A stretch of DNA of 64,000 nucleotides from Alicycliphilus sp. UBA6560 (GTDB lineage: Bacteria > Pseudomonadota > Gammaproteobacteria > Burkholderiales > Burkholderiaceae_C): the NCBI GenBank assembly GCA_002434305.1, contig DJJU01000009.1:8307-72306 (forward strand), in the 5' to 3' direction. A model generated the notes under the pieces. It had not been told where the DNA came from. It saw nothing but the letters and a program-made list of their open reading frames with translations, and made no database searches. Positions 10,101 through 18,372 of this stretch are shown in pieces. A program made the position numbers and the translations under genes. The stretch's first letter is position 1. Each line of letters opens with the position of its first letter.

Positions 10101-10305
10101 ACTGGGCTTCATTCCGATGGCTATTGCCACGGGAACAGGCGCGGAAGTGCAGCGCCCCCTGGCTACCGTGGTGATCGGAGGCATCTTGTCTTCCACCGTG
10201 CTGACGCTGCTGGTTCTACCGATTCTGTATCGGCTGGCCCATCGCCCGGACGAGCAGGAAGAGGATGTCACGGCAGAGCCAGTACATGAGGGCGTAACCG
10301 CTTGA
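7117..10305 (+). CDS. czcA: CzcA-type heavy-metal RND efflux pump
   Basis: This 1,062-residue inner-membrane proton/metal antiporter is the motor of the CzcCBA system. It has the RND layout: one N-terminal membrane helix, a large periplasmic loop, six helices, a second loop and six helices. The signature DFGIIIDGAVVIVEN (encoded near 8325) is the transmembrane-4 motif of the HME1 subgroup, which moves Co2+, Zn2+ and Cd2+ rather than Cu+ or Ag+. The ATG at 7117 begins MFEKLIRAAIEHRWLV, a typical start, with GGAG upstream at 7104. It follows czcB by 16 bp and closes the resistance cluster. Confidence 0.93.
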   Translation: MFEKLIRAAIEHRWLVLLAAIGMAAVGVFSYQKLPIDAVPDITNVQVQINTQAPGYSPLETEQRVTYPIETVMAGLPNLEQTRSLSRYGLSQVTVIFKDGTDIYFARQLVNERIQEARDKLPVGITPALGPISTGLGEIYLWTVEAKDGAKKPDGMPYTATDLREIQDWIIKPQLRNVPGVTEINSIGGYAKEYQIAPIPARLASLGVTLQDIVTALDRNNGNVGAGYIEKRGEQYLIRAPGQVKTLEDIGNVILSSAGGVPIRVRDVADVGLGRELRTGAATDNGREVVLGTVFMLIGQNSRTVSQAVDKKMVEINRSLPEGVHAVTVYDRTVLVDKAIATVKKNLLEGAILVIVILFLFLGNIRAAIITATVIPLSMLFTFTGMVHYKVSANLMSLGALDFGIIIDGAVVIVENCVRRLAHAQAHYGRPLTRAERFHEVFLASKESRRALLFGQLIIMVVYLPIFALTGVEGKMFHPMAFTVVAALVGAMILSVTFIPAAVALFIGHRVSETENFLVVQAKRWYGPLLDRVMAAKAVVLAAAAVAVVLCGLIATRMGSEFVPSLNEGDFAIQALRIPGTSLSQSVAMQQRLEATLKAKFPEIDRVFARTGTAEIASDPMPPNISDGYIMLKPVSEWPEPRKSRDELLAAIQEVVGKVPGNNYEFSQPIQLRFNELISGVRSDVAVKIFGDDMDVLNKTGEEISSMLQKIPGASEVKVEQTTGLPMLTVNIDRQKASRYGLNVADIQDTVATAIGGREAGTLFEGDRRFDILVRLPESLRNDLESMKRLPIPLPRGTGGTGSAEGQTNFIQLAEVASFELAPGPNQVSRENGKRRIVVSANVRGRDVGSFVADAEAALAQVKIPAGYWTSWGGTFENLQSATQRLQIVVPVSLLLVFLLLFAMFGNVKDGLLVFTGIPFALTGGILALWLRDIPLSISAAVGFIALSGVAVLNGLVMLSYIRSLREAGTPLDEAIREGALTRLRPVLMTALVASLGFIPMAIATGTGAEVQRPLATVVIGGILSSTVLTLLVLPILYRLAHRPDEQEEDVTAEPVHEGVTA

Positions 10306-10374
10306 AAGGAACAACGATGAACGCCGTTACGGCACCCCGACAGACTCCTTCAAGCTTTACAGGGACATCGACTC

Positions 10375-11268
10375 ATGGAATTGCGTCACCTCCGGTATTT
10401 TCTGGCCGTTGCCGAGGAACTTCACTTCGCCCGCGCTGCGGAGCGGCTGCATATCGAACAGTCACCACTGTCGCGCGCCATCAGGGAATTGGAAGAAGAA
10501 TTGGGCGCACAACTGTTCGTGCGTACCAGCCGCAGCACACGCCTGACGCTTGCGGGCAAGCTGCTGATGGAGAACGCGCCTCGCGTGCTGCTGGCGCTGG
10601 ACCAGGCGCGTGAGAGCGTGAAGGCGGCGGCCAATGGCTTTCACGGCCGGTTGCGCGTGGCGCTGTCCGACGGCATCACCCCCTCGCGCCTGCCGGCGCT
10701 GCTGGCGCGCTGCCGCGAGGAAGACCCGGAGATCGAGATCCGCCTGTTCGAGGTTCCGCTGGCCCAGCAGCTTAGCGGCCTGCGTGACGATCTATACGAC
10801 GCGGGCTTCTCGATGGCCGACGAGGTGGGCGACGGCATCATCATCGAACCCGCCTGGGAGGATGAGCTGATGGTGGCCATGCCCGCGCGCCATGAACTAC
10901 TGGCCCACAGGCGGGTACCGCTGGATGAAGTGCTGCAACATCCCCTGGTGCTGGGCGACCCGGCAGTTTGCGAAGGCCATGCCAAGCAGATCGACCGGAT
11001 CCTGCGCAAGCAGGACCGGGAGCCCTTGATCGAACAGTACGTCGCCACGTTCGACGTGATGATGACTTTCGTATCGGCCGGCCTGGCACTGGGGCTCGCA
11101 GGCGCTGCGCACATCGCTTCCAGCCGCGAGCCGGGTGTGGTGGGCCGACCGCTCGCGGGAAAGTCGCCTATGCTTACTACCTATCTGCTGCGCCGCGACG
11201 CCGAGCCGTCGCAGGCGCTGGCCCGCTTCATCGAGCGGGTCGAATCCCTGGGGCCGGGAGACGCTTAG
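10375..11268 (+). CDS. LysR-family transcriptional regulator
   Basis: The 297-residue protein starts MELRHLRYFLAVAEELHFARAAERL with the LysR winged helix (residues 1-60, including QSPLSRAIRELEEELGAQLF) and continues into the LysR substrate-binding domain. A LysR gene called traR is known at this position, just before the traG/trb block, in Tn4371-family elements, so control of transfer genes is likely. Residues from about 160 on contain a His-rich MPARHELLAH segment typical of the co-inducer domain. The 69 bp separating it from czcA hold no gene I recognise. The inducer is unknown. Confidence 0.85.
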   Translation: MELRHLRYFLAVAEELHFARAAERLHIEQSPLSRAIRELEEELGAQLFVRTSRSTRLTLAGKLLMENAPRVLLALDQARESVKAAANGFHGRLRVALSDGITPSRLPALLARCREEDPEIEIRLFEVPLAQQLSGLRDDLYDAGFSMADEVGDGIIIEPAWEDELMVAMPARHELLAHRRVPLDEVLQHPLVLGDPAVCEGHAKQIDRILRKQDREPLIEQYVATFDVMMTFVSAGLALGLAGAAHIASSREPGVVGRPLAGKSPMLTTYLLRRDAEPSQALARFIERVESLGPGDA

Positions 11269-11303
11269 CCGTTGGCCCCGCTTCACTTCGGAGGATTCAA
11301 GCC

Positions 11304-11576
11304 ATGAACCTATCCGAGATCATCGCTATGTCGTCGCTAGCAGTTCTGCTGGTCGCCTGCGGCAAGTCTGAGCCGTCCAAGCCCGCCGCCGTGCCCAGCG
11401 TGGAGGAACTGGCTGCTGACCCCGTACGTTTGCGAGAACTGCGCCAGCAGTGCAAGACGGATCGTCCGACGATGGGCGACGTGCTGTGCAACCGAGTGGC
11501 CGAGGCGACGAACCGGCGTTTCCTGGGTGACGGCAAGGTGCCTTATACGCCGCCGAAGGAACCGCCGAAGTTCTGA
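11304..11576 (+). CDS. EexN/TrbK-like small lipoprotein (putative entry exclusion)
   Basis: This 90-residue product has a lipoprotein signal (LAVLLVAC, acylated Cys19) and a mature region PSVEELAADPVRLRELRQQCK..LCNRVAEATNRRF. The same pattern occurs in the TrbK-like lipoprotein encoded at 19,106-19,429, so the ICE carries two related copies. Such lipoproteins are thought to block redundant entry of the same element. A GGAGG ribosome site (11,290-11,294) precedes the ATG. The C-terminus (NRRFLGDGKVPYTPP) closely resembles the end of TrbJ (NRRFLGEGTPYTPQ), also at the DNA level, an unusual shared tail. Confidence 0.72.
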   Translation: MNLSEIIAMSSLAVLLVACGKSEPSKPAAVPSVEELAADPVRLRELRQQCKTDRPTMGDVLCNRVAEATNRRFLGDGKVPYTPPKEPPKF

Positions 11577-11620
11577 TGGTCGGTTTGCCGCAACGCACCT
11601 GCGCGTGCCTGCGCCTTTTT

Positions 11621-11641
11621 GCGCGCTGCGCAGCAGCGCGC
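11621..11641. repeat. Perfect 9-bp inverted repeat upstream of traG
   Basis: GCGCGCTGC and GCAGCGCGC are separated by three bases in the 218-bp gap between the lipoprotein gene and traG. No T-run follows on either strand in the right place, so it does not look like a terminator. It may be an operator or a structured leader of the tra/trb operon. Nothing else in the gap is recognised apart from the GGAGG ribosome site of traG near 11,782. Confidence 0.4.
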
Positions 11642-11794
11642 CCGTTGTGGCGGTCTTTCGCCCCAGTTCTTCCCTGCCGGAAACCATGCTTTTTGTGGCA
11701 TCAACCTGCCGATAACGGTCTTTGACCGGCACGCCCAGCGGCACTGATCCTCACGAGGGCGGCACATGCCTGTGCCGCGATCGGAGGCTGGACG

Positions 11795-13789
11795 ATGCAG
11801 GGAACGAACGTGCTGTTCGGTCAGATTGCCGTGGTGTTCGGCATCGTGATCGCCGGCGTGTGGGGCGCCACACAATGGACCGCAGCCGCCCTTGGCTATC
11901 AAGTACGCCTTGGCTCGCCCTGGTTCGACTTCCTTGGCACGTCGATCTACCACCCCTGGAAACTGTTTGAGTGGTGGTTCTTCTTCGGGGCCTATGCAAC
12001 GGAAGTATTCGACACCGGCGGCGCCATCGCCGGCGCCAGCGGCATGGTCGCCGTGGGCGTTGCCATCGCCATGTCGGTCTGGCGCTCGCGCCAAGCTCGC
12101 CTCGTCACCACCTACGGCTCTGCGCGCTGGGCTAAGGCGCAGGACATTCTCAAAGCGGGCCTCACGCAACCGGCCGGCGTGTTCCTCGGCCAGCACGACC
12201 GCCAGTACCTGCGGCATGAAGGCCCGGAACACGTCCTGACCTTCGCGCCTACGCGCTCGGGCAAGGGCGTCGGCCTCGTGGTGCCGACGCTGCTTTCCTG
12301 GCCCGCGTCCGCCGTCGTCCACGACATCAAGGGCGAGAACTGGCAGATCACCGCAGGCTGGCGCTCGCGTTTCTCGCATTGCCTGCTGTTCAACCCGACC
12401 GATGCGAAGTCGGCGGCCTACAACCCGCTGCTGGAGGTTCGGCGCGGCGCGCATGAGGTGCGCGACGTTCAGAACATCGCGGACATTCTGGTCGATCCCG
12501 AAGGTGCGCTGGAGAAGCGCAACCATTGGGAAAAGACCAGTCATGCGCTGCTGGTCGGGGCCATTCTGCATGTCCTCTACGCAGGCGAAGACAAGACGCT
12601 GCGCGGCGTCGCCAACTTTCTGTCCGACCCGGCCAGCCCGTTCGAGCTGACCTTGCACCGGATGATGACCATGCCGCACCTCGGCGCTGGGCCGCATCCG
12701 GTCGTCGCATCGGCGGCGCGCGAGGTACTCAACAAGTCGGACAACGAGCGTTCCGGCGTGTTGAGCACGGCCATGTCGTTCCTCGGCCTGTACCGCGACC
12801 CTACGGTGGCCAAAGTCACGTCGCGCTGCGACTGGCGCATTGCCGACCTGATCGCGGCAGAGCATCCGCTGTCGCTGTATCTGGTCGTGCCGCCTTCGGA
12901 CATTTCGCGGACGAAGCCGCTCATCCGCCTGATCCTCAACCAGATCGGCCGGCGCCTCACCGAATCGCTCGATGGCTCCGACGGCATCGAGCGCCGCCAC
13001 AAGCTGCTGCTGATGCTCGATGAGTTCCCGGCGCTGGGACGCCTGGACTTTTTCGAGACGGCGCTGGCCTTCATGGCGGGCTACGGCATCCGCAGCTTCC
13101 TCATCGCGCAGTCGCTCAACCAGATCGACAAAGCCTACGGCCAGAACCATTCGATCCTGGACAACTGCCACGTTCGGGTGACGTTCGCCACGAACGACGA
13201 ACGCACGGCCAAACGTATTTCCGAAACGCTCGGCACAGCCACCGAACTGCGCGCCCAGCGCAACTACGCGGGCCACCGGCTCGCGCCGTGGCTGGGCCAC
13301 CTGATGGTGTCGCGCCAGGAAACCGCGCGCCCGCTGCTGACGCCGGGCGAAGTCATGCAGCTTCCGCCTGATGAGGCGGTGGTCATGGTGTCCAGCGTGG
13401 CGCCGATCAAGGCCAAGAAGCTGCGCTACTACGCGGACAGCAATTTCAAGCATCGCGTGCTGCCGCCGCCCACGCTGGCAGACGGGCAGCACGCCGACGC
13501 GCCGCCGGCCCGCGCCGATGACTGGAGCGGGCTGGCGATTCCTGCGGTGCCCGCACCTCTCGTCGCGGAGACCGTTGGCGACCTTGGCAGCGCCGATGAC
13601 GGCGGCCCGCGTCGCCAGCCCGAACTCTCCGAAACCGTCGCCTACGACCCCGAACAGGCCGCTCCTATGGCCGATCTCGACCTACTCGATGACGACGACC
13701 CGCTTCCCCTTTCTCGCCAGCTCGATCCAATCATGCAGCGCACGGCACGGCTGGCTTCCCTCGACCCTGACGACGGAATCGAGCTATGA
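11795..13789 (+). CDS. traG: TraG/VirD4-type conjugative coupling protein
   Basis: The coupling ATPase docks the relaxase-DNA complex to the mating channel at the inner membrane. The 664-residue protein has two N-terminal membrane segments (about residues 8-30 and 78-98), a Walker A motif APTRSGKG (residue ~151), a Walker B motif LLLMLDEFPALG (residue ~404) and the ALAFMAGYGI...AQSLNQID region of the TraD/VirD4 family. The start is supported by GGAGG 8 bp upstream. Its stop overlaps the following CopG gene by 4 bp, so it begins the transfer operon. Confidence 0.93.
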   Translation: MQGTNVLFGQIAVVFGIVIAGVWGATQWTAAALGYQVRLGSPWFDFLGTSIYHPWKLFEWWFFFGAYATEVFDTGGAIAGASGMVAVGVAIAMSVWRSRQARLVTTYGSARWAKAQDILKAGLTQPAGVFLGQHDRQYLRHEGPEHVLTFAPTRSGKGVGLVVPTLLSWPASAVVHDIKGENWQITAGWRSRFSHCLLFNPTDAKSAAYNPLLEVRRGAHEVRDVQNIADILVDPEGALEKRNHWEKTSHALLVGAILHVLYAGEDKTLRGVANFLSDPASPFELTLHRMMTMPHLGAGPHPVVASAAREVLNKSDNERSGVLSTAMSFLGLYRDPTVAKVTSRCDWRIADLIAAEHPLSLYLVVPPSDISRTKPLIRLILNQIGRRLTESLDGSDGIERRHKLLLMLDEFPALGRLDFFETALAFMAGYGIRSFLIAQSLNQIDKAYGQNHSILDNCHVRVTFATNDERTAKRISETLGTATELRAQRNYAGHRLAPWLGHLMVSRQETARPLLTPGEVMQLPPDEAVVMVSSVAPIKAKKLRYYADSNFKHRVLPPPTLADGQHADAPPARADDWSGLAIPAVPAPLVAETVGDLGSADDGGPRRQPELSETVAYDPEQAAPMADLDLLDDDDPLPLSRQLDPIMQRTARLASLDPDDGIEL

Positions 13790-14232
13790 CCCAACACCGC
13801 CTCAACGTGTTCATCCAGCCTGAGCATGGCAAGCGGCTCGACGAGCTGGCCGCCAAGAAAGGCGTATCCAAGTCCAGCATCGTCGCTGCTGCCTTGGCAT
13901 CGTGGCTGTCGCCCGATGCCGCCGACCAGCGCGAAGCAGCGATTGCCAAGCGCCTGGATCGCCTGGCACGCCACGCCGAGCGCCTGGAGCGCGACCAGAA
14001 CATCCAGATCGAGACGCTGGCACTGTTCATCCGCTACTTCCTCACGGTGAGCACGCCCGTGCCCGAAGCGCATCAGGACGCAGCGCGCGCCCAGGGCAAG
14101 GCGCGCTTCGAGCAGTTCGTGGAGCAGTTGGGCCGCCATCTGCTACGCGGGCGCAGCTTGGTACGCGACGTTGTGGAGGAGTTGCATCCAGACCTCTCGC
14201 GTATGAATACCGCGAAGGAGCGCACGTCATGA
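13786..14232 (+). CDS. CopG/ribbon-helix-helix protein of the transfer operon
   Basis: The 148-residue product starts with a ribbon-helix-helix fold (RLNVFIQPEHGKRLDELAAKKGVSKSSIVAAALASWL, about residues 5-42), followed by a long charged helical region. It overlaps traG by 4 bp upstream and trbB by 4 bp downstream. Genes of this type are regularly found between traG and trbB in Tn4371-like ICEs. The fold suggests DNA binding, so autoregulation of the operon or a role in relaxosome assembly are both possible; the sequence does not decide. Confidence 0.8.
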   Translation: MTQHRLNVFIQPEHGKRLDELAAKKGVSKSSIVAAALASWLSPDAADQREAAIAKRLDRLARHAERLERDQNIQIETLALFIRYFLTVSTPVPEAHQDAARAQGKARFEQFVEQLGRHLLRGRSLVRDVVEELHPDLSRMNTAKERTS

Positions 14233-15266
14233 GTGCCGCTCCTTCCTCCTTTGCGGCCACGTCGCTGGATCGCCGCATCCAGATGCTGCGCACGGCGATG
14301 GGGCCGCTGATCGCCGCCGCGCTGGAAGACCCGGACGTGGTGGAAATCATGCTCAACCCGGATCGCACCTTGTGGATTGACCGGCTTTCGTCGGGCCGCA
14401 CGCCGATGGGCGTGGAACTGTCCGAGGCCGATGGCGAGCGGATCATCCGCCTCGTGGCCGCCCACGTCGGCGCGGAAGTCCATCGCGGCCAGCCGCTGCT
14501 GTCCGCCGAATTGCCCGAAACCGGCGAACGCTTCGAGGGCATCTTGCCGCCAGCAGCGCCGGGGCCGGCCTTCGCGCTGCGCAAACGGGCCATCGGCGTC
14601 ATTCCTCTATCGCGCCACATCGAGAACGGAATGATGACCGCCGCGCAGGCGGGCTTGCTGGTGCGCGCCGTGCGCGAGCGCCAGAACATCCTGATCGCCG
14701 GTGGCACCAGCACGGGCAAGACCACGCTCGCCAATGCCTTGCTCGCCGAGATCGCCGCCACCGGCGACCGCGTGCTGGTGCTCGAAGACACGGTGGAGCT
14801 GCAATGCGCTGCGCGTGACCATGTGCCGCTGCGCACGCGCGCGGGCGTGGTGTCGATGACCGAGCTGGTGCGTTCGTCCATGCGCCTGCGCCCCGATCGC
14901 GTCGTCGTCGGCGAGGTTCGCGGCGCCGAGGCGCTGGATCTCATCAAGGTGTGGGGTACAGGTCATCCAGGCGGCATCGCCACCATCCACGCCGGCTCCG
15001 CATTGGGCGCATTGCTGCGCCTGGAGCAACTGATTCTCGAAGTGGCGGTGAACCCGCCCCGTGCGCTGATCGCGGAAGCGGTCAACGTGGTCATCCACAT
15101 CGCTGGGCGCGGGCGCAAGCGCCGCATCGAGAGCATCGCCCGCGTCGTCGGCTTCGATGGCGCTGGGTATCACCTGGCGGATGCGCTGGAGGCTCCATTC
15201 CCGGAGCTGCTGCCGCAGTCCGACCTTTCCTCCCTGTCCCCTGACCACTCTGGAGAACTTCCATGA
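14229..15266 (+). CDS. trbB: TrbB conjugal transfer ATPase (VirB11 family)
   Basis: This 345-residue traffic ATPase powers pilus assembly and substrate transfer from the cytoplasmic face of the type IV secretion channel. It shows Walker A GGTSTGKT (residues ~158-165), an Asp box (VLVLEDTVELQ), Walker B (RLRPDRVVVGEVRGAEALDL) and the His box (GHPGGIATIHA) of VirB11 proteins. The ATG at 14,229 overlaps the CopG stop; a longer frame upstream is a shadow. Overlap with trbC downstream shows translational coupling. Confidence 0.93.
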   Translation: MSAAPSSFAATSLDRRIQMLRTAMGPLIAAALEDPDVVEIMLNPDRTLWIDRLSSGRTPMGVELSEADGERIIRLVAAHVGAEVHRGQPLLSAELPETGERFEGILPPAAPGPAFALRKRAIGVIPLSRHIENGMMTAAQAGLLVRAVRERQNILIAGGTSTGKTTLANALLAEIAATGDRVLVLEDTVELQCAARDHVPLRTRAGVVSMTELVRSSMRLRPDRVVVGEVRGAEALDLIKVWGTGHPGGIATIHAGSALGALLRLEQLILEVAVNPPRALIAEAVNVVIHIAGRGRKRRIESIARVVGFDGAGYHLADALEAPFPELLPQSDLSSLSPDHSGELP

Positions 15267-15640
15267 CGCACGCTGATGCTTTCCGTATTTCCGCAAATCC
15301 GTTTCCTCGGCCCGCACGGCTGGATGGCCTGGCTTGCCCGGCCATGCCGGGCTTGATGCTCGCGGCGCTGATGTTGCTGCTCGCAGGCACCGCGCAGGCC
15401 GCGGGTTCCTCGATGCCCTGGGAAGGGCCGCTGCAATCCATCCTTGAATCCATCCAGGGGCCGGTGGCGCGCATCGTTGCGGTCATCATCATCATCGCCA
15501 CGGGCTTGGCGCTTGCCTTCGGCGATACCTCGGGCGGGTTCCGCAAGTTGATCCAGATCGTGTTTGGCCTGTCCATCGCGTTCGCCGCTTCGAGCTTCTT
15601 CCTGTCGTTCTTCAGCTTCTCCGGTGGGGCCGTCGTATGA
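15263..15640 (+). CDS. trbC: TrbC conjugal pilin precursor
   Basis: The 125-residue protein has an extended N-terminus (residues 1-28) ahead of a hydrophobic signal ending AQAAG, then two membrane helices (VARIVAVIIIIATGLALAFG and IQIVFGLSIAFAASSFFLSFF). This is the VirB2/TrbC layout of the major pilus subunit, which is processed in the inner membrane before assembly. The gene overlaps both trbB and trbD by 4 bp. A shorter start at Met28 (GLMLAALMLL) is possible. Confidence 0.85.
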   Translation: MTHADAFRISANPFPRPARLDGLACPAMPGLMLAALMLLLAGTAQAAGSSMPWEGPLQSILESIQGPVARIVAVIIIIATGLALAFGDTSGGFRKLIQIVFGLSIAFAASSFFLSFFSFSGGAVV

Positions 15641-15909
15641 ACGGCTCACACGATGGAATGCCCGGCTTCGAGGTGCCGCTGCATCGGTCTCTGACCGAAC
15701 CGATCCTGATGGGCGGCGCTCCGCGCACCGTGGCCATCACCAACGGCACCTTGGCCGCTGCCGTGGGCCTGGGCTTGCAGATGTGGATTCCAGGCGTGGT
15801 GCTCTGGATCGTCGGCTATTCGCTGGCGGTCTGGGGTGCGCGTGTCGATCCGCAGTTCATGGCCGTGTTCGCGCGGCACATCAAGCACCGGCCGCTGCTG
15901 GACGTGTGA
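15637..15909 (+). CDS. trbD: TrbD type IV secretion protein (VirB3 family)
   Basis: The 90-residue protein carries the VirB3/TrbD pattern: VPLHRSLTEPILMGGAPR, then one hydrophobic region (residues ~29-60) and DPQFMAVFARHIKHRPLLDV. VirB3-like proteins are inner-membrane partners of the large ATPase VirB4/TrbE, encoded 9 bp downstream. The start overlaps trbC. Confidence 0.88.
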   Translation: MNGSHDGMPGFEVPLHRSLTEPILMGGAPRTVAITNGTLAAAVGLGLQMWIPGVVLWIVGYSLAVWGARVDPQFMAVFARHIKHRPLLDV

Positions 15910-15918
15910 GGTGATGCC

Positions 15919-18372
15919 ATGCTGAACCTTGCCGAATATCGCCAGCGCCCGGCCTTGCTCGCCGACTGGTTGCCCTGGGCCGGGCTGATCGCACCGGGCG
16001 TCGTCTTGAACAAGGACGGCAGTTTCCAGCGCACGGCCCGGTTTCGCGGGCCTGACCTCGATAGCGCAACGCAAGGCGAACTGATTGCCACGACGGCGCG
16101 CTTGAACAACGCACTGCGTCGCATGGGTTCGGGCTGGGCGCTGTTCATCGAAGCCGAGCGCCGGCCCGCAGCCGACTATCCGCACTCGGAGTTTTCCGAG
16201 CCGCTGTCGTGGCTGGTGGACGAGGAACGCCGCGCTACGTTCGAGGACTCGGGCAACCACTTCGAGAGCGGCTACCACCTGACGCTGGTGTACCTGCCGC
16301 CCGAGGAATCACGCGCCCGCGCCGCCGGGATGCTGTACGAGAACCGGCCCACCGAAGGCGTGGACTGGCGCGAGCGCCTGACGGCCTTCGTGGCGGAAAC
16401 CGATCGCGTCTTCGACCTCCTCGATGGCGTGATGCCGGAAATCGCCTGGCTCGATGACGGCCAGACGCTGACCTATCTGCACTCGACCATCTCCACGCGG
16501 CACTACCGCGTCAGCGTGCCCGAAGTGCCATTCCACATCGACGCGCTGCTGACGGATTCCGCACTGGTTGGCGGCCTGGCGCCCATGCTGGGCGATCAGC
16601 ACCTGCGCGTGGTGTCGGTGCGGGGCTTCCCGACCTCGACCTGGCCGGGGATTCTGGACGACCTCAACCGCCTCGGCTTTGGCTATCGCTGGTCAACCCG
16701 GTTCCTCTGCATGGACAAAGCCGATGCGGAAAAGGAACTTTCCCGCCTGCGCCGCCAATGGTTCGCCAAGCGCAAGAACGTCGTCGCGCTGCTGCGCGAA
16801 ACCATCTTCCAGCAGGAAACCCCGCTGGTTGATACCGACGCCAGCAACAAATCAGCCGATGCCGATGCCGCGTTACAGGAACTGGGCAGCGACCAGGTGG
16901 CCTTCGGCTATGTCACCACCACGGTGACGGTGCTCGACGCCGACCCGGCGAAGGCCGACGAGAAGCTGCGCATGGTGGAGCGGGTGATTCAAGGGCGCGG
17001 CTTCGTGACGATCCCCGAAACCTTGAACGCGGTGGAGGCGTGGCTGTCGTCGATTCCCAGCCACGCCTACGCGAACGTGCGCCAACCCATCGTCTCAACG
17101 CTGAATCTGGCGCACATGATGCCGGTGTCGGCGGTATGGGCCGGCCCGGCGAAGAACGCGCATCTTGATGGCCCACCGCTGATCGTGACCCGCACCGAGG
17201 GCGCGACGCCGTTCCGGCTGGTCACGCACATCGGCGACGTGGGCCATACCTTGGTGGCCGGCCCGACCGGCATGGGCAAGTCGGTGCTGCTCGCCACGTT
17301 GGCGATGCAGTTCCGCCGCTATCGCGGCTCGCGCATCTTCGCCTTCGACATGGGCCGCTCCGTGCGGGCCACCATCCTCGGCCTAGGCGGCGAGCACTAC
17401 GACTTGGGCACGGATGGAGAGATCGCCTTCCAGCCGCTGGCGCGTATCGACCGTGAGGGCTACCGCACCTGGGCCGCCGAATGGATCGAGGGTCGCTTGC
17501 TGCACGAAGGCGTGGCAGTTGGCCCCGACGAGAAGGCCGCCATCTGGTCGGCGCTGGGAAGCCTGGCCGGTGCGCCGGTGGAGCAGCGCACGATGACGGG
17601 GCTTTCCGTGCTCCTGCAATCAAACACGCTGCGCCAGGCGCTTGCGCCTTACGTTCTGGGTGGCGCGCACGGCAAGCTGCTGGACGCCGACCATGACCGT
17701 CTCGGCATGGCCGACGTGCAGTGCTTCGAGATGGAGGAGCTGATGCACAGCAAGGCCGCCGTCATGGCCGTGCTGCATTACCTCTTTGCGCGCTTCGACG
17801 AGCGTTTCGACGGTGCGCCCACGCTGCTGATCCTTGATGAGGCGTGGCTGTTCCTCGATGACCCGGTATTCGCGGCCCGCATCCGCCAGTGGCTCAAGAC
17901 ACTGCGCAAGAAGAACGTCAGCGTCATCTTCGCAACGCAGAGCCTCGCCGACATCAAGGATTCGAGCATCGCGCCCGCGATCATCGAGAGCTGCGCGAGT
18001 CGGATTTTCTTGCCCAACCCGCAGGCGACCGAGCCGCAGATTCGCACGATCTACGAGGGCTTCGGCCTCAACAGGCGGCAGATCGAAATCGTCGCCACCG
18101 CACAGCCCAAGCGCGACTACTACTACCAATCCCGCCTCGGCAACCGCCTGTTCGACCTCGACCTGGGGCCGGCGGCGCTCGCCTTCGCGGGCGCGTCCAC
18201 GCCGCAAGACCAGCGCGACATGGACGCGATGCTAGCCGACGCCGGCGCACCCGGCTTCGCGGGCGCCTGGCTGCGCCATCGCGGCCTCGATTGGGCGGCC
18301 GATCTGCTGCCCTCGTTCCCCGGCCACGTGCCGGGTTCCCTCGCCAACCAACCCCTGGAGAACCTGCCATGA
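15919..18372 (+). CDS. trbE: TrbE conjugal transfer ATPase (VirB4 family)
   Basis: At 817 residues this is the largest ATPase of the mating apparatus, needed for pilus production. It opens with MLNLAEYRQRPALLADWLPWAGL, has a CagE/TrbE/VirB N-terminal domain, Walker A AGPTGMGKS (residues ~446-454) and Walker B TLLILDEAWLFLDD (residues ~635-648), with the downstream IFATQSLADI motif. The start follows trbD by 9 bp with a GAGGTG site. Its stop overlaps trbJ by 4 bp. Confidence 0.94.
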   Translation: MLNLAEYRQRPALLADWLPWAGLIAPGVVLNKDGSFQRTARFRGPDLDSATQGELIATTARLNNALRRMGSGWALFIEAERRPAADYPHSEFSEPLSWLVDEERRATFEDSGNHFESGYHLTLVYLPPEESRARAAGMLYENRPTEGVDWRERLTAFVAETDRVFDLLDGVMPEIAWLDDGQTLTYLHSTISTRHYRVSVPEVPFHIDALLTDSALVGGLAPMLGDQHLRVVSVRGFPTSTWPGILDDLNRLGFGYRWSTRFLCMDKADAEKELSRLRRQWFAKRKNVVALLRETIFQQETPLVDTDASNKSADADAALQELGSDQVAFGYVTTTVTVLDADPAKADEKLRMVERVIQGRGFVTIPETLNAVEAWLSSIPSHAYANVRQPIVSTLNLAHMMPVSAVWAGPAKNAHLDGPPLIVTRTEGATPFRLVTHIGDVGHTLVAGPTGMGKSVLLATLAMQFRRYRGSRIFAFDMGRSVRATILGLGGEHYDLGTDGEIAFQPLARIDREGYRTWAAEWIEGRLLHEGVAVGPDEKAAIWSALGSLAGAPVEQRTMTGLSVLLQSNTLRQALAPYVLGGAHGKLLDADHDRLGMADVQCFEMEELMHSKAAVMAVLHYLFARFDERFDGAPTLLILDEAWLFLDDPVFAARIRQWLKTLRKKNVSVIFATQSLADIKDSSIAPAIIESCASRIFLPNPQATEPQIRTIYEGFGLNRRQIEIVATAQPKRDYYYQSRLGNRLFDLDLGPAALAFAGASTPQDQRDMDAMLADAGAPGFAGAWLRHRGLDWAADLLPSFPGHVPGSLANQPLENLP

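Noticed and set aside
10306..10374. Small gene between czcA and the LysR regulator
   Set aside because: An ATG at 10,318 opens a frame that runs into the LysR gene in another frame, with no recognisable protein features.
11621..11641. Inverted repeat as a terminator of the lipoprotein gene
   Set aside because: The T-run (TTTTT) precedes the hairpin on the plus strand and the minus strand gives A residues after it, so neither direction fits an intrinsic terminator.
11543..13492. 649-residue open frame on the minus strand over traG
   Set aside because: It lies opposite the well-supported traG gene and is composed of His/Arg-rich low-complexity sequence typical of antisense frames in GC-rich DNA.
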